Source: CAYJPA01 sp964371945 (GTDB lineage Bacteria; Chloroflexota; Chloroflexia; Thermomicrobiales; UBA6265). From it: DNA of 31,707 nucleotides. Positions 15,701 to 24,142 of the stretch are shown here, one piece after another. The notes beneath the pieces are model-generated. The model saw nothing but the letters and a program-made list of their open reading frames with translations, was not told where the DNA came from and did no database searches. Position numbers and translations under genes: made by a program. The DNA lies in assembly GCA_964371945.1 (NCBI GenBank), contig CAYJPA010000073.1, forward strand, positions 1 to 31,707, read 5' to 3'. Positions within the stretch are counted from its first letter, which is position 1; each line of letters starts with the position of its first letter.

Positions 15701-16810
15701 TCATCCTGGCACGTCGCCGCTCTGTCGACGTGAAGATATCATGGTGGATCGTCCATCGCTTGCAGATGTGGGCAACGCGGTCTCGTCCACCTCGTCCTTC
15801 GACGCGGCCAAGCGGGGTGGGGATGGGAACTGATCGGCATACAGGGCCGCTGCCGAGGACAACCGATGGACCTGCGTGCTCATGAGCTGGTACGCGGGAC
15901 CGTGCGCACCGTGACGCAAGATGCCTTTCGTCGTCATCGCCTGGAACAGCTCCACCAGCAGCATGCTTCCGTCGATCAGGAGATCCGGGGCAGCGAGCGT
16001 CATCCATCTCGGACCGTAAAAATAGTCAGCCAGCATACGGATGAGCTCGATCGGTACCGGGCGCTCCAGGATCCGCTCGGCGTACCGGAGCCGGACCGCG
16101 TCGATATGGGGTCGCCATTCCGCGTTCTTTTCACGCAGCCGGTCGACCGGAATCCGGATCGCCATGAGCGACTCGGGCAGATGGGTCAACGTCGTCGAAC
16201 AGGCGAGGCGCGTCCAGAGCTCCATGTCCTCGAGCCGGTAGGCAGGATCATACCCACCCGCCGCCCGGAGCAGGTCAGCCCGCATGACGACCGACGGGTG
16301 ACAGATTGGATTCGTCAACAGCAGCTTCCAAGCGAGCTCGTCATGGTGCTCGGGGATGATCCACCACCGGTGTTTCAACGGACGCCCATCCTCGTCGATG
16401 AACACGGCCCGCGTGCCCAGGAAATCGAGCTCGGGGCGCCGCTCAAAAACAGCCACTTGCCGTGTCAGACGATCGAGATGCGAGATGTCGTCGGTGTCCA
16501 TGCGCGCGATCAGCGATCCTTGAGCGATATTGAGTGCCTGGTTTAGCGACATCGCCACACCCAGGCTCACGTCATTGCGGAGGAGATGAACGCGCGGGTC
16601 CGCCTCGGCGTACGACGCCAGGATCTCCGGGGTGGCGTCGGTCGATCCGTCATCGACGATGATGAGCTCGATCGCGCGATAGGTTTGCTGGATGATTGAA
16701 TCGAGCGCCTCGCGCAGGAACGGAGCGTTGTTTCGCGTCGGGATCAAGACCGAGACGAGCGGGGTGCCGGCAACGCGTTTTGCTCGTGTTGTTCTGCGTT
16801 TCGAGACCAC
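15701..16810 (-). CDS. family 2 glycosyltransferase
   Basis: A 369-residue protein; GTG start with AGGGAGGA about ten bases upstream. The GT-A fold begins at residue 17: 'PLVSVLIPTRNNAPFLREAL', then 'ELIIVDDGSTDATPEIL' (nucleotide-binding DDGS) and 'LIARMDTDDISHLDRL' (metal-binding DxD). 'YRLEDMELWTRLA' supplies the ED acceptor-site motif. The C-terminal 130 residues are not membrane-spanning, so the enzyme is cytosolic or peripheral. It is transcribed away from the main glycan operon and its sugar and acceptor are unknown. It may serve the same surface polymer. Confidence 0.9.
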   Translation of the reverse strand: MVSKRRTTRAKRVAGTPLVSVLIPTRNNAPFLREALDSIIQQTYRAIELIIVDDGSTDATPEILASYAEADPRVHLLRNDVSLGVAMSLNQALNIAQGSLIARMDTDDISHLDRLTRQVAVFERRPELDFLGTRAVFIDEDGRPLKHRWWIIPEHHDELAWKLLLTNPICHPSVVMRADLLRAAGGYDPAYRLEDMELWTRLACSTTLTHLPESLMAIRIPVDRLREKNAEWRPHIDAVRLRYAERILERPVPIELIRMLADYFYGPRWMTLAAPDLLIDGSMLLVELFQAMTTKGILRHGAHGPAYQLMSTQVHRLSSAAALYADQFPSPPRLAASKDEVDETALPTSASDGRSTMISSRRQSGDVPG

Positions 16811-17082
16811 CGATCGGTTCCTCCCTCGAGTACGGCTATTGGCCCGGGCATGTCATCCAGACGCCAGATGGTACACCCATGGCGACGACCCCCTCCGTTG
16901 TTGAGCACGGGAGCTCAACGGGCCCTGCCCAATCAGGAGGTGGCGACCAGCTCAAGCATGTTGGCGTACGCCATCAGACCCCGCGGTGGGTTCGGATGAT
17001 GACCTTCATCCAAGGACAATTGATTCCGTGATCCAGTGACGACGGCAATCCGGATCGAACTGCCGGCGCGATCGAGGTCACC
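16811..17082. other. intergenic, nothing recognised
   Basis: Short frames only, without ribosome-binding sites or clear hairpins. Confidence 0.4.
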
Positions 17083-18120
17083 CTACGAAGATGCAGGAGA
17101 TGCGGCCGGTACTGGTGTCCCGAGCTGGAGGGCGCACGCCTCGCTCGCCTGTTCCATTTCTGCCGTCACCCGCGCGATATCGCGCTCGGCTTGTTCGAAT
17201 GTCGCCACGGCCTCGTCGATGAGTGTTTCGTCATGTTGCCCGACGCCGTCCGCGGCCGTCTCGATCGCGCCGGCGTATGTCGTAAGGGCTGAAATGAGAT
17301 AGAAGTTGGCTTGCGCGGTTACTCCGGGCGGGTCGCTGGCTCGCTGATCGGCGGCGAGCTTTCGAAATGCCGTGCCGATATCCCGCAACGCGGCCACCGC
17401 CGTCGGATCGGTCTCATCGATCGCTCCAACCTCACCAAGCAGCGCTTGCGATGCGCTCAATCGTTCGCCAGCGTCCTTAATCCACTCAACGGCGCCCGCG
17501 CACGGCGCGACAGCGTCAAACTGATCGTCACTGGCCTGATCTTCCGGGATGAGCGTCATGATCACGTACGACACCGTTGTTGGGGTGGGCATGATGAGCA
17601 CCACCCGGCACTGCATGGCTGCACGCTCGGAAAAGATCTCGTCGAGGGCATCGCTTTGGCAACTGGCTGCTTGCTGTCCGTCCTCGCCGTGATCGAGGTC
17701 CGAGAGCACCGCATCAGCCGGCAGGAACGACATCACATGCTCGGTTGCGTCCGTGATAGACCAGTCCGCGGGATCCGGTTCCACCGCCGGGTGATCGAGC
17801 GGCCGCGGGGAGCTCGCCGTGATGCGGTTGAGCCGTCGTGTGCGATCTGGATCTGATCCATCGCCATCGCTATAGCCCTCAACATAGGCGACGAGGAGAC
17901 CGAATCCATCAACCTTGTAGAGCGGTCCTAATGCCGGAATAAACGCATTCGACTCCCCGAAGCGCTCGATAAATGTCTCCAGCGTGCCTCCTAGTCGGCC
18001 GGCAACGGCCGCTTCAGGCTCGGCCGCCGCGGCGTTGGCGGCAGGACGCAGGGTCATCATGTTCACCAGGAGCAGGGCGGCGGTCAGCCAGTGCCAATGA
18101 ATCGTGCATCGCGGGAGCAT
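17083..18120 (-). CDS. secreted helical protein of unknown function
   Basis: A 345-residue protein. The ATG at 18120 is preceded by GGAGGT; the longer open frame (to 18579) has no such site. Residues about 9-32 ('HWHWLTAALLLVNMMTLRP' then 'AANAAAA') form a signal peptide with an AxA-type cleavage site. The middle part has a small domain with 'ALGPLYKVDGFGLLVAYVEGY', and the C-terminal half is helical and acidic ('ETAADGVGQHDETLIDEAVATFEQAERDI'). Cysteines occur as a few scattered residues. No enzyme motif is seen. It is divergent from the LCP gene. Confidence 0.75.
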   Translation of the reverse strand: MLPRCTIHWHWLTAALLLVNMMTLRPAANAAAAEPEAAVAGRLGGTLETFIERFGESNAFIPALGPLYKVDGFGLLVAYVEGYSDGDGSDPDRTRRLNRITASSPRPLDHPAVEPDPADWSITDATEHVMSFLPADAVLSDLDHGEDGQQAASCQSDALDEIFSERAAMQCRVVLIMPTPTTVSYVIMTLIPEDQASDDQFDAVAPCAGAVEWIKDAGERLSASQALLGEVGAIDETDPTAVAALRDIGTAFRKLAADQRASDPPGVTAQANFYLISALTTYAGAIETAADGVGQHDETLIDEAVATFEQAERDIARVTAEMEQASEACALQLGTPVPAASPASS

Positions 18121-18620
18121 TCTGACCTCCGGGAGAGAAGTAGGCGCGTAGTGAGGCAGAGATTGTCTCATCTCCATGCGATCCTCAATGCTGCGCGGAG
18201 CGCGATCGTCTCGGTGGTTCGTGGAAGATCGTCCATGAGTGCTGGCGAACCAGTTAACGAACAGTAGCCTCATCCACGTCCGCCGCCGGGATGAAGCGTG
18301 AAAACCAGGCGCGGGTTCTGATTCGTATGAGCTGAAGGAATTCCCCAATGATCGTGGGATTTCCGCATGGCCCCCGAATGACGCATTCGTCAATCCGCAA
18401 CTCGGAGCGATGTGCGGGAGAAGATGGTGGACGGTTGACGATCTGAACGCACCCGGTAGAACTTGTATGCACGGACTGGTGGTCTCAGTGATGTTGTAGC
18501 ATTCTCGGAGAACATGCCGGCGTCCGCGTCCTTTCGAAACGCACTGTCCTGGCCGGCGATATTGAAAGAAGCGATGCACTCCCAGCTAGATGGTTCACCT
18601 GTCATCGCAATGAGTTCAAC
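18121..18620. other. divergent intergenic region
   Basis: About 500 bases between the secreted protein and the LCP gene. It probably holds promoters for both, but I cannot point to a convincing -35/-10 pair. A GAATG-ACG-CATTC dyad lies near 18376. Confidence 0.4.
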
Positions 18621-20030
18621 ATGATGAGCTCAAGAACCGATGATGCCACAGACAATCTTGTCCATACGCTGACGTGCACAGCGTGCGGACATCGCGCTCC
18701 CGCGGACGATCGTTTTTGCGGGCAATGTGGTGCTGCTCTTCCCGGCAGAAGTAACGGCGCCCTTTCCCACGCCGAAAACACCCGGCGTCGCATCGGTGGC
18801 ACAACCTGGACACCCGTGTCACCGGTCGAGCAGTCGATCACGCAACTGTCCGGCGCGCCGGTGACGGTATCGGCGTCCACGACGACAAGCACTCGGAAGC
18901 GCCGGCGGCGGAGAACGCGCTGGTATCGTCGAAAGCTCGTCGTTCTTCCGCTCGTCCTCTTGGTCTTGATGACGGGCGTGGCGGGTGCGGCTGTCTATCG
19001 TGCGCAAACAACCCTGAATACCCTGCATGAGATCAGCGAGCTGCCGCCACAGGTGACGGACTCCACACAAACGGATGATGGACTACCGACCGGCCTGGTT
19101 TTTGACACCGAGCCAGCGCGCCAGGCGCTCGTGACGGCAGGGATACTACCCGCTGACGGAACAGCCAAAGACGACGGGGTGTTTGGCAAGTTCAAAGATG
19201 CGACGGGCGATGTCGGCGATCTCGCCTCCGGCGCGGCAGTCGCGGCCGGGGTCAAGGATCCCTCCAAGGACGCGATCACGATTCTGGTGATGGGCGTCGA
19301 CGCACGCGAGGGCGCCCCGATCGATATCGGGGTGCGGCCGGATGCAATCATGGTGCTCTATCTCAATCCCGCGACCGGCGCCTGCCGTGGGCTTGCTATT
19401 CCGCGCGATTCCAAGGTCAATCTACCTGGCTACGGTGAGACAAAGGTTAACCATGCATTGATGCTGGGCGGAGTCCAGTACCAGCAGCTTGTGCTCGAGC
19501 AATTCCTCCAGCTCGACATTGATCACTATGCACTGATCGACTTTGCGGGCTTTCAAGCATTGGTCGATGCGGTAGGTGGTGTGACCGTCAATGTCCCGTC
19601 GGAATTGAAGAACGGCGAAACAGTACTGTTTGACGCCGGACCGCAAACGTTCGACGGCGAAGAAGCCTTAAGGTACGCACGCTACCGCGGCGAGGCGGAT
19701 TACGATATTGGCCGGATCCGGCGCCAGCAACAGATCATGCGGGGATTGATCCAGGTCAGCGGTGGGAGAAACATCGCATCGGATATTAATGAGATACTCC
19801 CGGCGTTTTCAAATCATGTTCGCACCGATCTCGACTCCACTGAGCTAGTAACGCTGGCCGATCAGTACCGTTCGCAGTGCTCCGATGAAAGCTTCGAGCT
19901 CGACACGATCGGCGGTGAGCTGGTCCCGTTGTCGGACACGCTTGATCCGGTTCTGCAGAAACCGCAGACGTATTTGATCACCGACTCAGCAGTGGTGAGC
20001 GCGAAGGTCGCCAATTTGACACGACCGTAA
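18621..20030 (+). CDS. zinc-ribbon LytR-CpsA-Psr (LCP) family glycopolymer transferase
   Basis: A 469-residue protein. Residues 19-36 form a zinc ribbon with Cys19, 22, 33 and 36 ('CTACGHRAPADDRFCGQC'). A Thr/Ser-rich linker and the basic stretch 'RKRRRRRTRWYRRK' precede one membrane helix at about residues 106-125. The extracellular LCP domain starts near 213: 'ITILVMGVDAREG', 'RPDAIMVLYLNP', 'LAIPRDSKVNLPGYGETKVN', 'HYALIDFAGFQALVDAVGGV' and 'ALRYARYRGEADYDIGRIRR', which carry the conserved Arg and Asp residues that hold the polyprenyl-pyrophosphate. LCP enzymes attach glycopolymers to peptidoglycan or proteins. The cytosolic zinc ribbon is unusual for the family. The glycan operon lies about 1.5 kb downstream, so a shared pathway is likely. 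Confidence 0.9.
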   Translation: MMSSRTDDATDNLVHTLTCTACGHRAPADDRFCGQCGAALPGRSNGALSHAENTRRRIGGTTWTPVSPVEQSITQLSGAPVTVSASTTTSTRKRRRRRTRWYRRKLVVLPLVLLVLMTGVAGAAVYRAQTTLNTLHEISELPPQVTDSTQTDDGLPTGLVFDTEPARQALVTAGILPADGTAKDDGVFGKFKDATGDVGDLASGAAVAAGVKDPSKDAITILVMGVDAREGAPIDIGVRPDAIMVLYLNPATGACRGLAIPRDSKVNLPGYGETKVNHALMLGGVQYQQLVLEQFLQLDIDHYALIDFAGFQALVDAVGGVTVNVPSELKNGETVLFDAGPQTFDGEEALRYARYRGEADYDIGRIRRQQQIMRGLIQVSGGRNIASDINEILPAFSNHVRTDLDSTELVTLADQYRSQCSDESFELDTIGGELVPLSDTLDPVLQKPQTYLITDSAVVSAKVANLTRP

Positions 20031-20434
20031 CAGCTCGACGTTCGCCCTCAGCGCCATGCCGACAACCCATGGCTAACCACCGGTGGCCCGTGATTGGCGG
20101 CAAATGAACGCCGAGGAGATGCGCGGCCAGCGTGCTCTCACGACCGGACGAGATCAATGCATTGCAGGGGCTGGAGGTTTTCACGTTCGCGGCCGACGAG
20201 CACCAACAGCAGGAAGCTCAGTCTGGTCAGCCTGCCGCATCCTTGAGTTGGGCAAAAGCCACGAGGGACGTAATACCTAAGGACCCCCACATTGTCGATA
20301 CGTCGCTTGCTATTATGGTGTGCATGGGCTAAAGTGGCCAAGATGGGACGATAGTACGTACTGTATACGGTAAAAGGGGCGCCGACTCCTCATGTCGTCC
20401 CACCGTTCCTGAAACCGAAAGGGGACCCATCAGC
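20031..20434. other. intergenic; weak promoter near its end
   Basis: No gene is supported. TG-C-TATTAT at 20308-20316 is an extended -10-like element about 120 bases before the next gene. Confidence 0.35.
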
Positions 20435-20932
20435 ATGTCGAAGCATGAAGTTGTTGAATCGTTTCTGCAAGGTCGCATTGATCGCCGCGAGTTGATCCGC
20501 CGGCTGACCATGGCTGGGATCGCGACATCCGCCGCCGTGGCGTACGCGGAGATTTTGGCCAGTCCGGCCGCCGCCTCATCGGGACGACGCACGGAGCTCC
20601 TCTCTAGCCCCCACCAAGATTCGGGTGGAGTCGTGCTGGATTCGGACGACGACGGCCTGAGTGACGACGAAGAGGAAGACCTCGGCACGGATCCGGACGA
20701 TCCGGATAGCGACGATGATGGTGTCAACGACGGCGACGAGGTCGACTGCGGTTCCGACCCGCTGGATCCGAACAGCAAGTGCACGACGACACCGCCGAGC
20801 GAGCTTCCGGACACAGGCGTTGGCAGTAACGGCACGAGCAACAAGTGGTTCGCGCCGCTTGCGGCAGCGGGTGCTGGGATCGCGATTATCGCGCGACGCT
20901 TGCGGCGAGTTGCTCAGCACTCCGCTCGGTAG
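20435..20932 (+). CDS. calcium-repeat surface protein with Tat-like signal and LPDTG sorting motif
   Basis: A 165-residue protein; AAGGGG precedes the ATG. The N-terminus 'RRELIRRLTMAGIATSAAV' is a twin-arginine-like export signal. Residues about 69-116 are thrombospondin type-3-like calcium repeats: 'DSDDDGLSDDEEEDLGTD', 'DSDDDGVNDGDEVDCGSD'. LPDTG sits at residues 124-128, followed by a hydrophobic stretch and a basic tail 'ARRLRR', the arrangement of a sortase substrate. Sortase would join it to the cell wall or to another protein. No sortase gene is in the window. The repeats are short for such proteins, so it may be a linker or pilin-like subunit. Cys105 and Cys116 could form one disulphide. 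Confidence 0.8.
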   Translation: MSKHEVVESFLQGRIDRRELIRRLTMAGIATSAAVAYAEILASPAAASSGRRTELLSSPHQDSGGVVLDSDDDGLSDDEEEDLGTDPDDPDSDDDGVNDGDEVDCGSDPLDPNSKCTTTPPSELPDTGVGSNGTSNKWFAPLAAAGAGIAIIARRLRRVAQHSAR

Positions 20933-21553
20933 GAAAAGATCCGGCCAGAACGGAACCTGAGCATCGAGCAAGAGCGAGATCCTATCGGAGCACGCGTTTC
21001 GATAGTGGGTTTGTGTATCCTCCAAGGAGTGATCGGGAAGTATACGTGGTCTGGTATTGCTTCACTGTACGTGATCTTGGGTCTTGCAGGTGCCCACTGG
21101 ACTGCGTATAGTTAAGCAGCAGAGAAAACTTCAGAGGTCAAGACTAAACCCGAACGTTGAGCAGTGTAGCCGTGCATTGGCGCACGATTACGTGTCGTGG
21201 CTGTCATCGAAAGCATAATGATGACCGCCTACATCGACAATGACGTCGCAATCGTTTCGGTTTTACTGCTTGATGCCTCCGAGTGCGAAATCCGCCGTCT
21301 GCTGGGACGGAAGGGGGATCAGTGGCAACCGAGTACTTACCTCGATCAATGGTGTCTTCACGAGAGCCGTTTGCACCAGATTCGAATGAGGCTTCAGGCG
21401 CTACAATTAACTCATGTAATTGACTCTATCACTAGATCGCCTCGCTCCTTGGAAACAAGCGGGTTGTTCATTTGCAGCGACCGGAGAGCGTTCAGTGATT
21501 AGGCGACTGGTGCGAAAAGGACGTTCATCATCGACGCACACCGTGGGCAACGT
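20933..21553. other. intergenic before the glycan operon; one possible small ORF
   Basis: About 620 bases. Apart from the hydrophobic frame at 21005-21115 nothing is recognised. It probably contains the operon promoter, but no clear one can be named. Confidence 0.4.
21005..21115 (+). CDS. possible 36-residue hydrophobic peptide or gene remnant
   Basis: From a GTG at 21005 the frame reads 'MGLCILQGVIGKYTWSGIAS', then 'LYVILGLAGAHWTAYS' and stop. It has the look of the last transmembrane hairpin of a membrane protein. The frame is also open without a stop from 20933 and is the same frame as the sortase-substrate gene after its TAG. There is no good Shine-Dalgarno. It may be a small membrane protein, the 3' end of a deleted gene, or chance. 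Confidence 0.25.
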   Translation: MGLCILQGVIGKYTWSGIASLYVILGLAGAHWTAYS

Positions 21554-24142
21554 ATGAAAAGCACCCGGAATGCATTCGGCACGTCGCCCGGCACGCTGGT
21601 CTTGGTCGGTGATAGTCCCGATTCAACCATACTCGCTGGGCTTCTCGAGAGTCGGCGATGGAAGGGGGTGCATTGGCGATACGGGGGGCAGAATTACACC
21701 ACGTTACAACGAGTCCAGAATATTTCCGAGGCCATTGAGTTCGCTCGGGCCTCTCAAGGGGTCGCGATTGTTGTCGCCGATCCTTCTTCAATTGAGCAGC
21801 CGATCACAGACGCTCGCGGTAACCAAGTCGAGCTCTTCTCAGAACTCTTCATCATCGAGCAATTGCTTGGCCGTGTCCCGCTCGACCTTGTGCGAAACGA
21901 AGAGTGGGTCGGCGACGTTCGACAGCGCGTGGCTCAAGGGACCTATGCAAAGTCCAAACGTGCGTTCGACCTTGGAATTGCGATTTTCGGTGGATTGCTG
22001 CTGCTTCCGTTGATTGGATTCACGGCGCTGATTGTCTTTCTGACTCGCGGCAGACCCGTAATCATCGATGTTCCAAGTTATGGACAAGACAACAGTATTT
22101 TCAACCTTAAGCTGTTTCGCACAGACGACTCTCGTATCGAGGGCGACGTGACACTCGGCCGTCCATGGGCCAACGAATTGCGGCGCCTCGTGCGCCACAA
22201 CCACCTACATGTACTTCCCTCGCTGTGGAATTTGTTGATCGGTGACATCTCGGTCGTTGGACCCCGTCCCGAGCCGGTTGGCACTATTGATCAGAGATCC
22301 GGCGAACTTTTCCACCTTCACCTTCGTCATCTGATGCGCCCTGGTCTTGTCAGCCTCGCCCAGGTGCGATTCAGGTACTCCGAGGCCCCGCGCGATACCC
22401 GGCTTGCCCTCGAGTACGATCTTTACTACGTCAGGCACGCACGCCTGACAATCGACCTCAAAGTGATGCTCCGTGGCATGTGGCTGGCGTTTACGGATGC
22501 GCTGGCATTCCTGGCATCCGACCTCCGCCTTACGGCTCGTCTCGCGCGGCGTGGCTTGAGTGGTTTGAGCGCGGCGATTCCCCGGGGCCAGCAATCGCTT
22601 GGGAGCGTCGCTTTTCCAAAGCAGTTCTCGAGCACTGGTGCGCCGCTCAAAGCAACGCTGATCGTGGGATCGGGGAGCGGTGGCAATCTCATTGCAAAAG
22701 AGATGCGCGGGAATCCTCACTGGGGATACTGGCCGGTCGGCTTTGTCGATGACGATCAGACAAAGATCGGTACCCGGATTTGCGGCCTGCCCGTGGTCGG
22801 AACCACTGGCGCGATCCCCGCATACGTCCGCCGCGAACATATTGACGCGGTTGTGATCGCGATTCCATCCGCGCCCGAGATCGTTGTCAATCGCATCGCC
22901 GAGCTTGCTCGACAATCCACGGCCCAGGTGCTCAAGATGCCCCATATCGGAGAGGCGCTGTACAACCAGACGGGCGCGGTTCGATTACAGGCGGTTCGGG
23001 TCACCGATGTGCTGGGCAGAGATATTGTCGCGGTGGATCAGGACCGCTGCCGGGAATTCATTCGAGGACGCCGAGTGCTTATCACGGGAGCGGCAGGCTC
23101 GATCGGCCGAGAGGTTGTTCGTCAAGTCGCCCAACTCCAACCTGACCTTCTTGTTGGACTCGACATTAATGAGAGTGACCTCTTCGATCTCCAACAGGAG
23201 TTAAAAGCGATAGACTCGCCGATCAGCTTCGCTCCGGTCATCGCCTCAATCACGAACAGCAAGCGGCTTGGCGCGATCTTTGAAAGCTACCAACCGGAGA
23301 TCATCTTTCACGCCGCCGCGTACAAGCACGTTCCGTTGATGGAGGAGTATCCACAAGAAGCGATTTGGTCCAATACGATCGGTACGTATGAAACAGCTCG
23401 AGCGGCGGTCAGTGCCGGCGTGAAGCGATTCATTCTGGTGTCGTCCGACAAAGCAGTTCGCCCCTCTAGCGTCATGGGCGCGACGAAGCGACTTGCCGAG
23501 ATCGTGCTCCGCGGGGTTTCACAGGAGACGGGACTCTGCGCCGGAGCGGTTCGATTCGGAAATGTGCTGGGTAGCCGCGGAAGCGTCATCCCGACCTTTG
23601 AAAAGCAGATCGCGGCCGGCGGTCCGATCACGATTACCGATCCCCGGATGAAGCGCTATTTCATGACCATTCCGGAAGCAGCCGGTCTTATCGTCCAGGC
23701 AGGTGCGTTTGGCGATCGTAATGTTATTTACATGCTGGACATGGGTGAAGAGGTGGCGATCAAGGATCTTGCCGAGCGAATGATCAGGCTGCACGGGTTG
23801 AGAGTCGGCACTGACATCGAGATCGTCTACACCGGTCTGCGACCTGGCGAAAAAATCAGGGAAGAACTTTCTCATGACTTCGAAACGGCCGGTGTGACCG
23901 CTCATCCGAAGATCCGCGTGCTGGACGAGGCGACCACCGGGCCAGCGGCAAACCGGACGATGCACTCTCGGGATATCGTGACGAGGCTCATTCGGATCAG
24001 CGAGCTGAGTTGCGCCGAAGAGATTCGGGCTGAGGTGATCGGGTTGGTTGGCGAAATCGATGGCGGTATATTCAATGAGTATCCCGAATCCCTCTGGCTG
24101 CCGACCAATGAGATGCATCATGCGGTTGGCAAGGTAGGTTGA
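21554..24142 (+). CDS. fused phosphoglycosyltransferase-like / UDP-sugar 4,6-dehydratase
   Basis: An 862-residue protein. Residues about 1-125 are a nucleotide-binding-like lead domain. Residues 134-310 match bacterial sugar transferases (WcaJ/PglC type): 'KRAFDLGIAIFGGLLLLPLI', then 'LWNLLIGDISVVGPRPE'. The catalytic Asp-Glu of these enzymes, expected as LDELP, is replaced by 'LHVLP' (His219, Val220), so this half is probably inactive. Residues about 365-500 are the Rossmann domain of WbpM/PglF/CapD proteins, and residues 505-840 their SDR: 'TGAAGSIG' (511-518), 'SSDKA' (630-634) and Met641-x3-Lys645 in place of Tyr-x3-Lys. The SDR should make UDP-4-keto-6-deoxy-HexNAc. It is the first gene of the glycan operon and its stop overlaps the aminotransferase start. 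Confidence 0.88.
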   Translation: MKSTRNAFGTSPGTLVLVGDSPDSTILAGLLESRRWKGVHWRYGGQNYTTLQRVQNISEAIEFARASQGVAIVVADPSSIEQPITDARGNQVELFSELFIIEQLLGRVPLDLVRNEEWVGDVRQRVAQGTYAKSKRAFDLGIAIFGGLLLLPLIGFTALIVFLTRGRPVIIDVPSYGQDNSIFNLKLFRTDDSRIEGDVTLGRPWANELRRLVRHNHLHVLPSLWNLLIGDISVVGPRPEPVGTIDQRSGELFHLHLRHLMRPGLVSLAQVRFRYSEAPRDTRLALEYDLYYVRHARLTIDLKVMLRGMWLAFTDALAFLASDLRLTARLARRGLSGLSAAIPRGQQSLGSVAFPKQFSSTGAPLKATLIVGSGSGGNLIAKEMRGNPHWGYWPVGFVDDDQTKIGTRICGLPVVGTTGAIPAYVRREHIDAVVIAIPSAPEIVVNRIAELARQSTAQVLKMPHIGEALYNQTGAVRLQAVRVTDVLGRDIVAVDQDRCREFIRGRRVLITGAAGSIGREVVRQVAQLQPDLLVGLDINESDLFDLQQELKAIDSPISFAPVIASITNSKRLGAIFESYQPEIIFHAAAYKHVPLMEEYPQEAIWSNTIGTYETARAAVSAGVKRFILVSSDKAVRPSSVMGATKRLAEIVLRGVSQETGLCAGAVRFGNVLGSRGSVIPTFEKQIAAGGPITITDPRMKRYFMTIPEAAGLIVQAGAFGDRNVIYMLDMGEEVAIKDLAERMIRLHGLRVGTDIEIVYTGLRPGEKIREELSHDFETAGVTAHPKIRVLDEATTGPAANRTMHSRDIVTRLIRISELSCAEEIRAEVIGLVGEIDGGIFNEYPESLWLPTNEMHHAVGKVG

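Noticed and set aside
17311..17856. Plus-strand frame of 181 codons
   Set aside because: Antisense to the secreted protein gene; Arg/His-rich composition and no start signals.
20132..20332. Small frame 'MLSRPDEINALQGLEVFTF...'
   Set aside because: No ribosome-binding site, no recognisable family and an overlapping frame of equal length; not enough support for a gene.
22205..22945. Minus-strand frame of 246 codons in the glycan fusion gene
   Set aside because: Antisense to a gene with clear SDR and sugar-transferase motifs.
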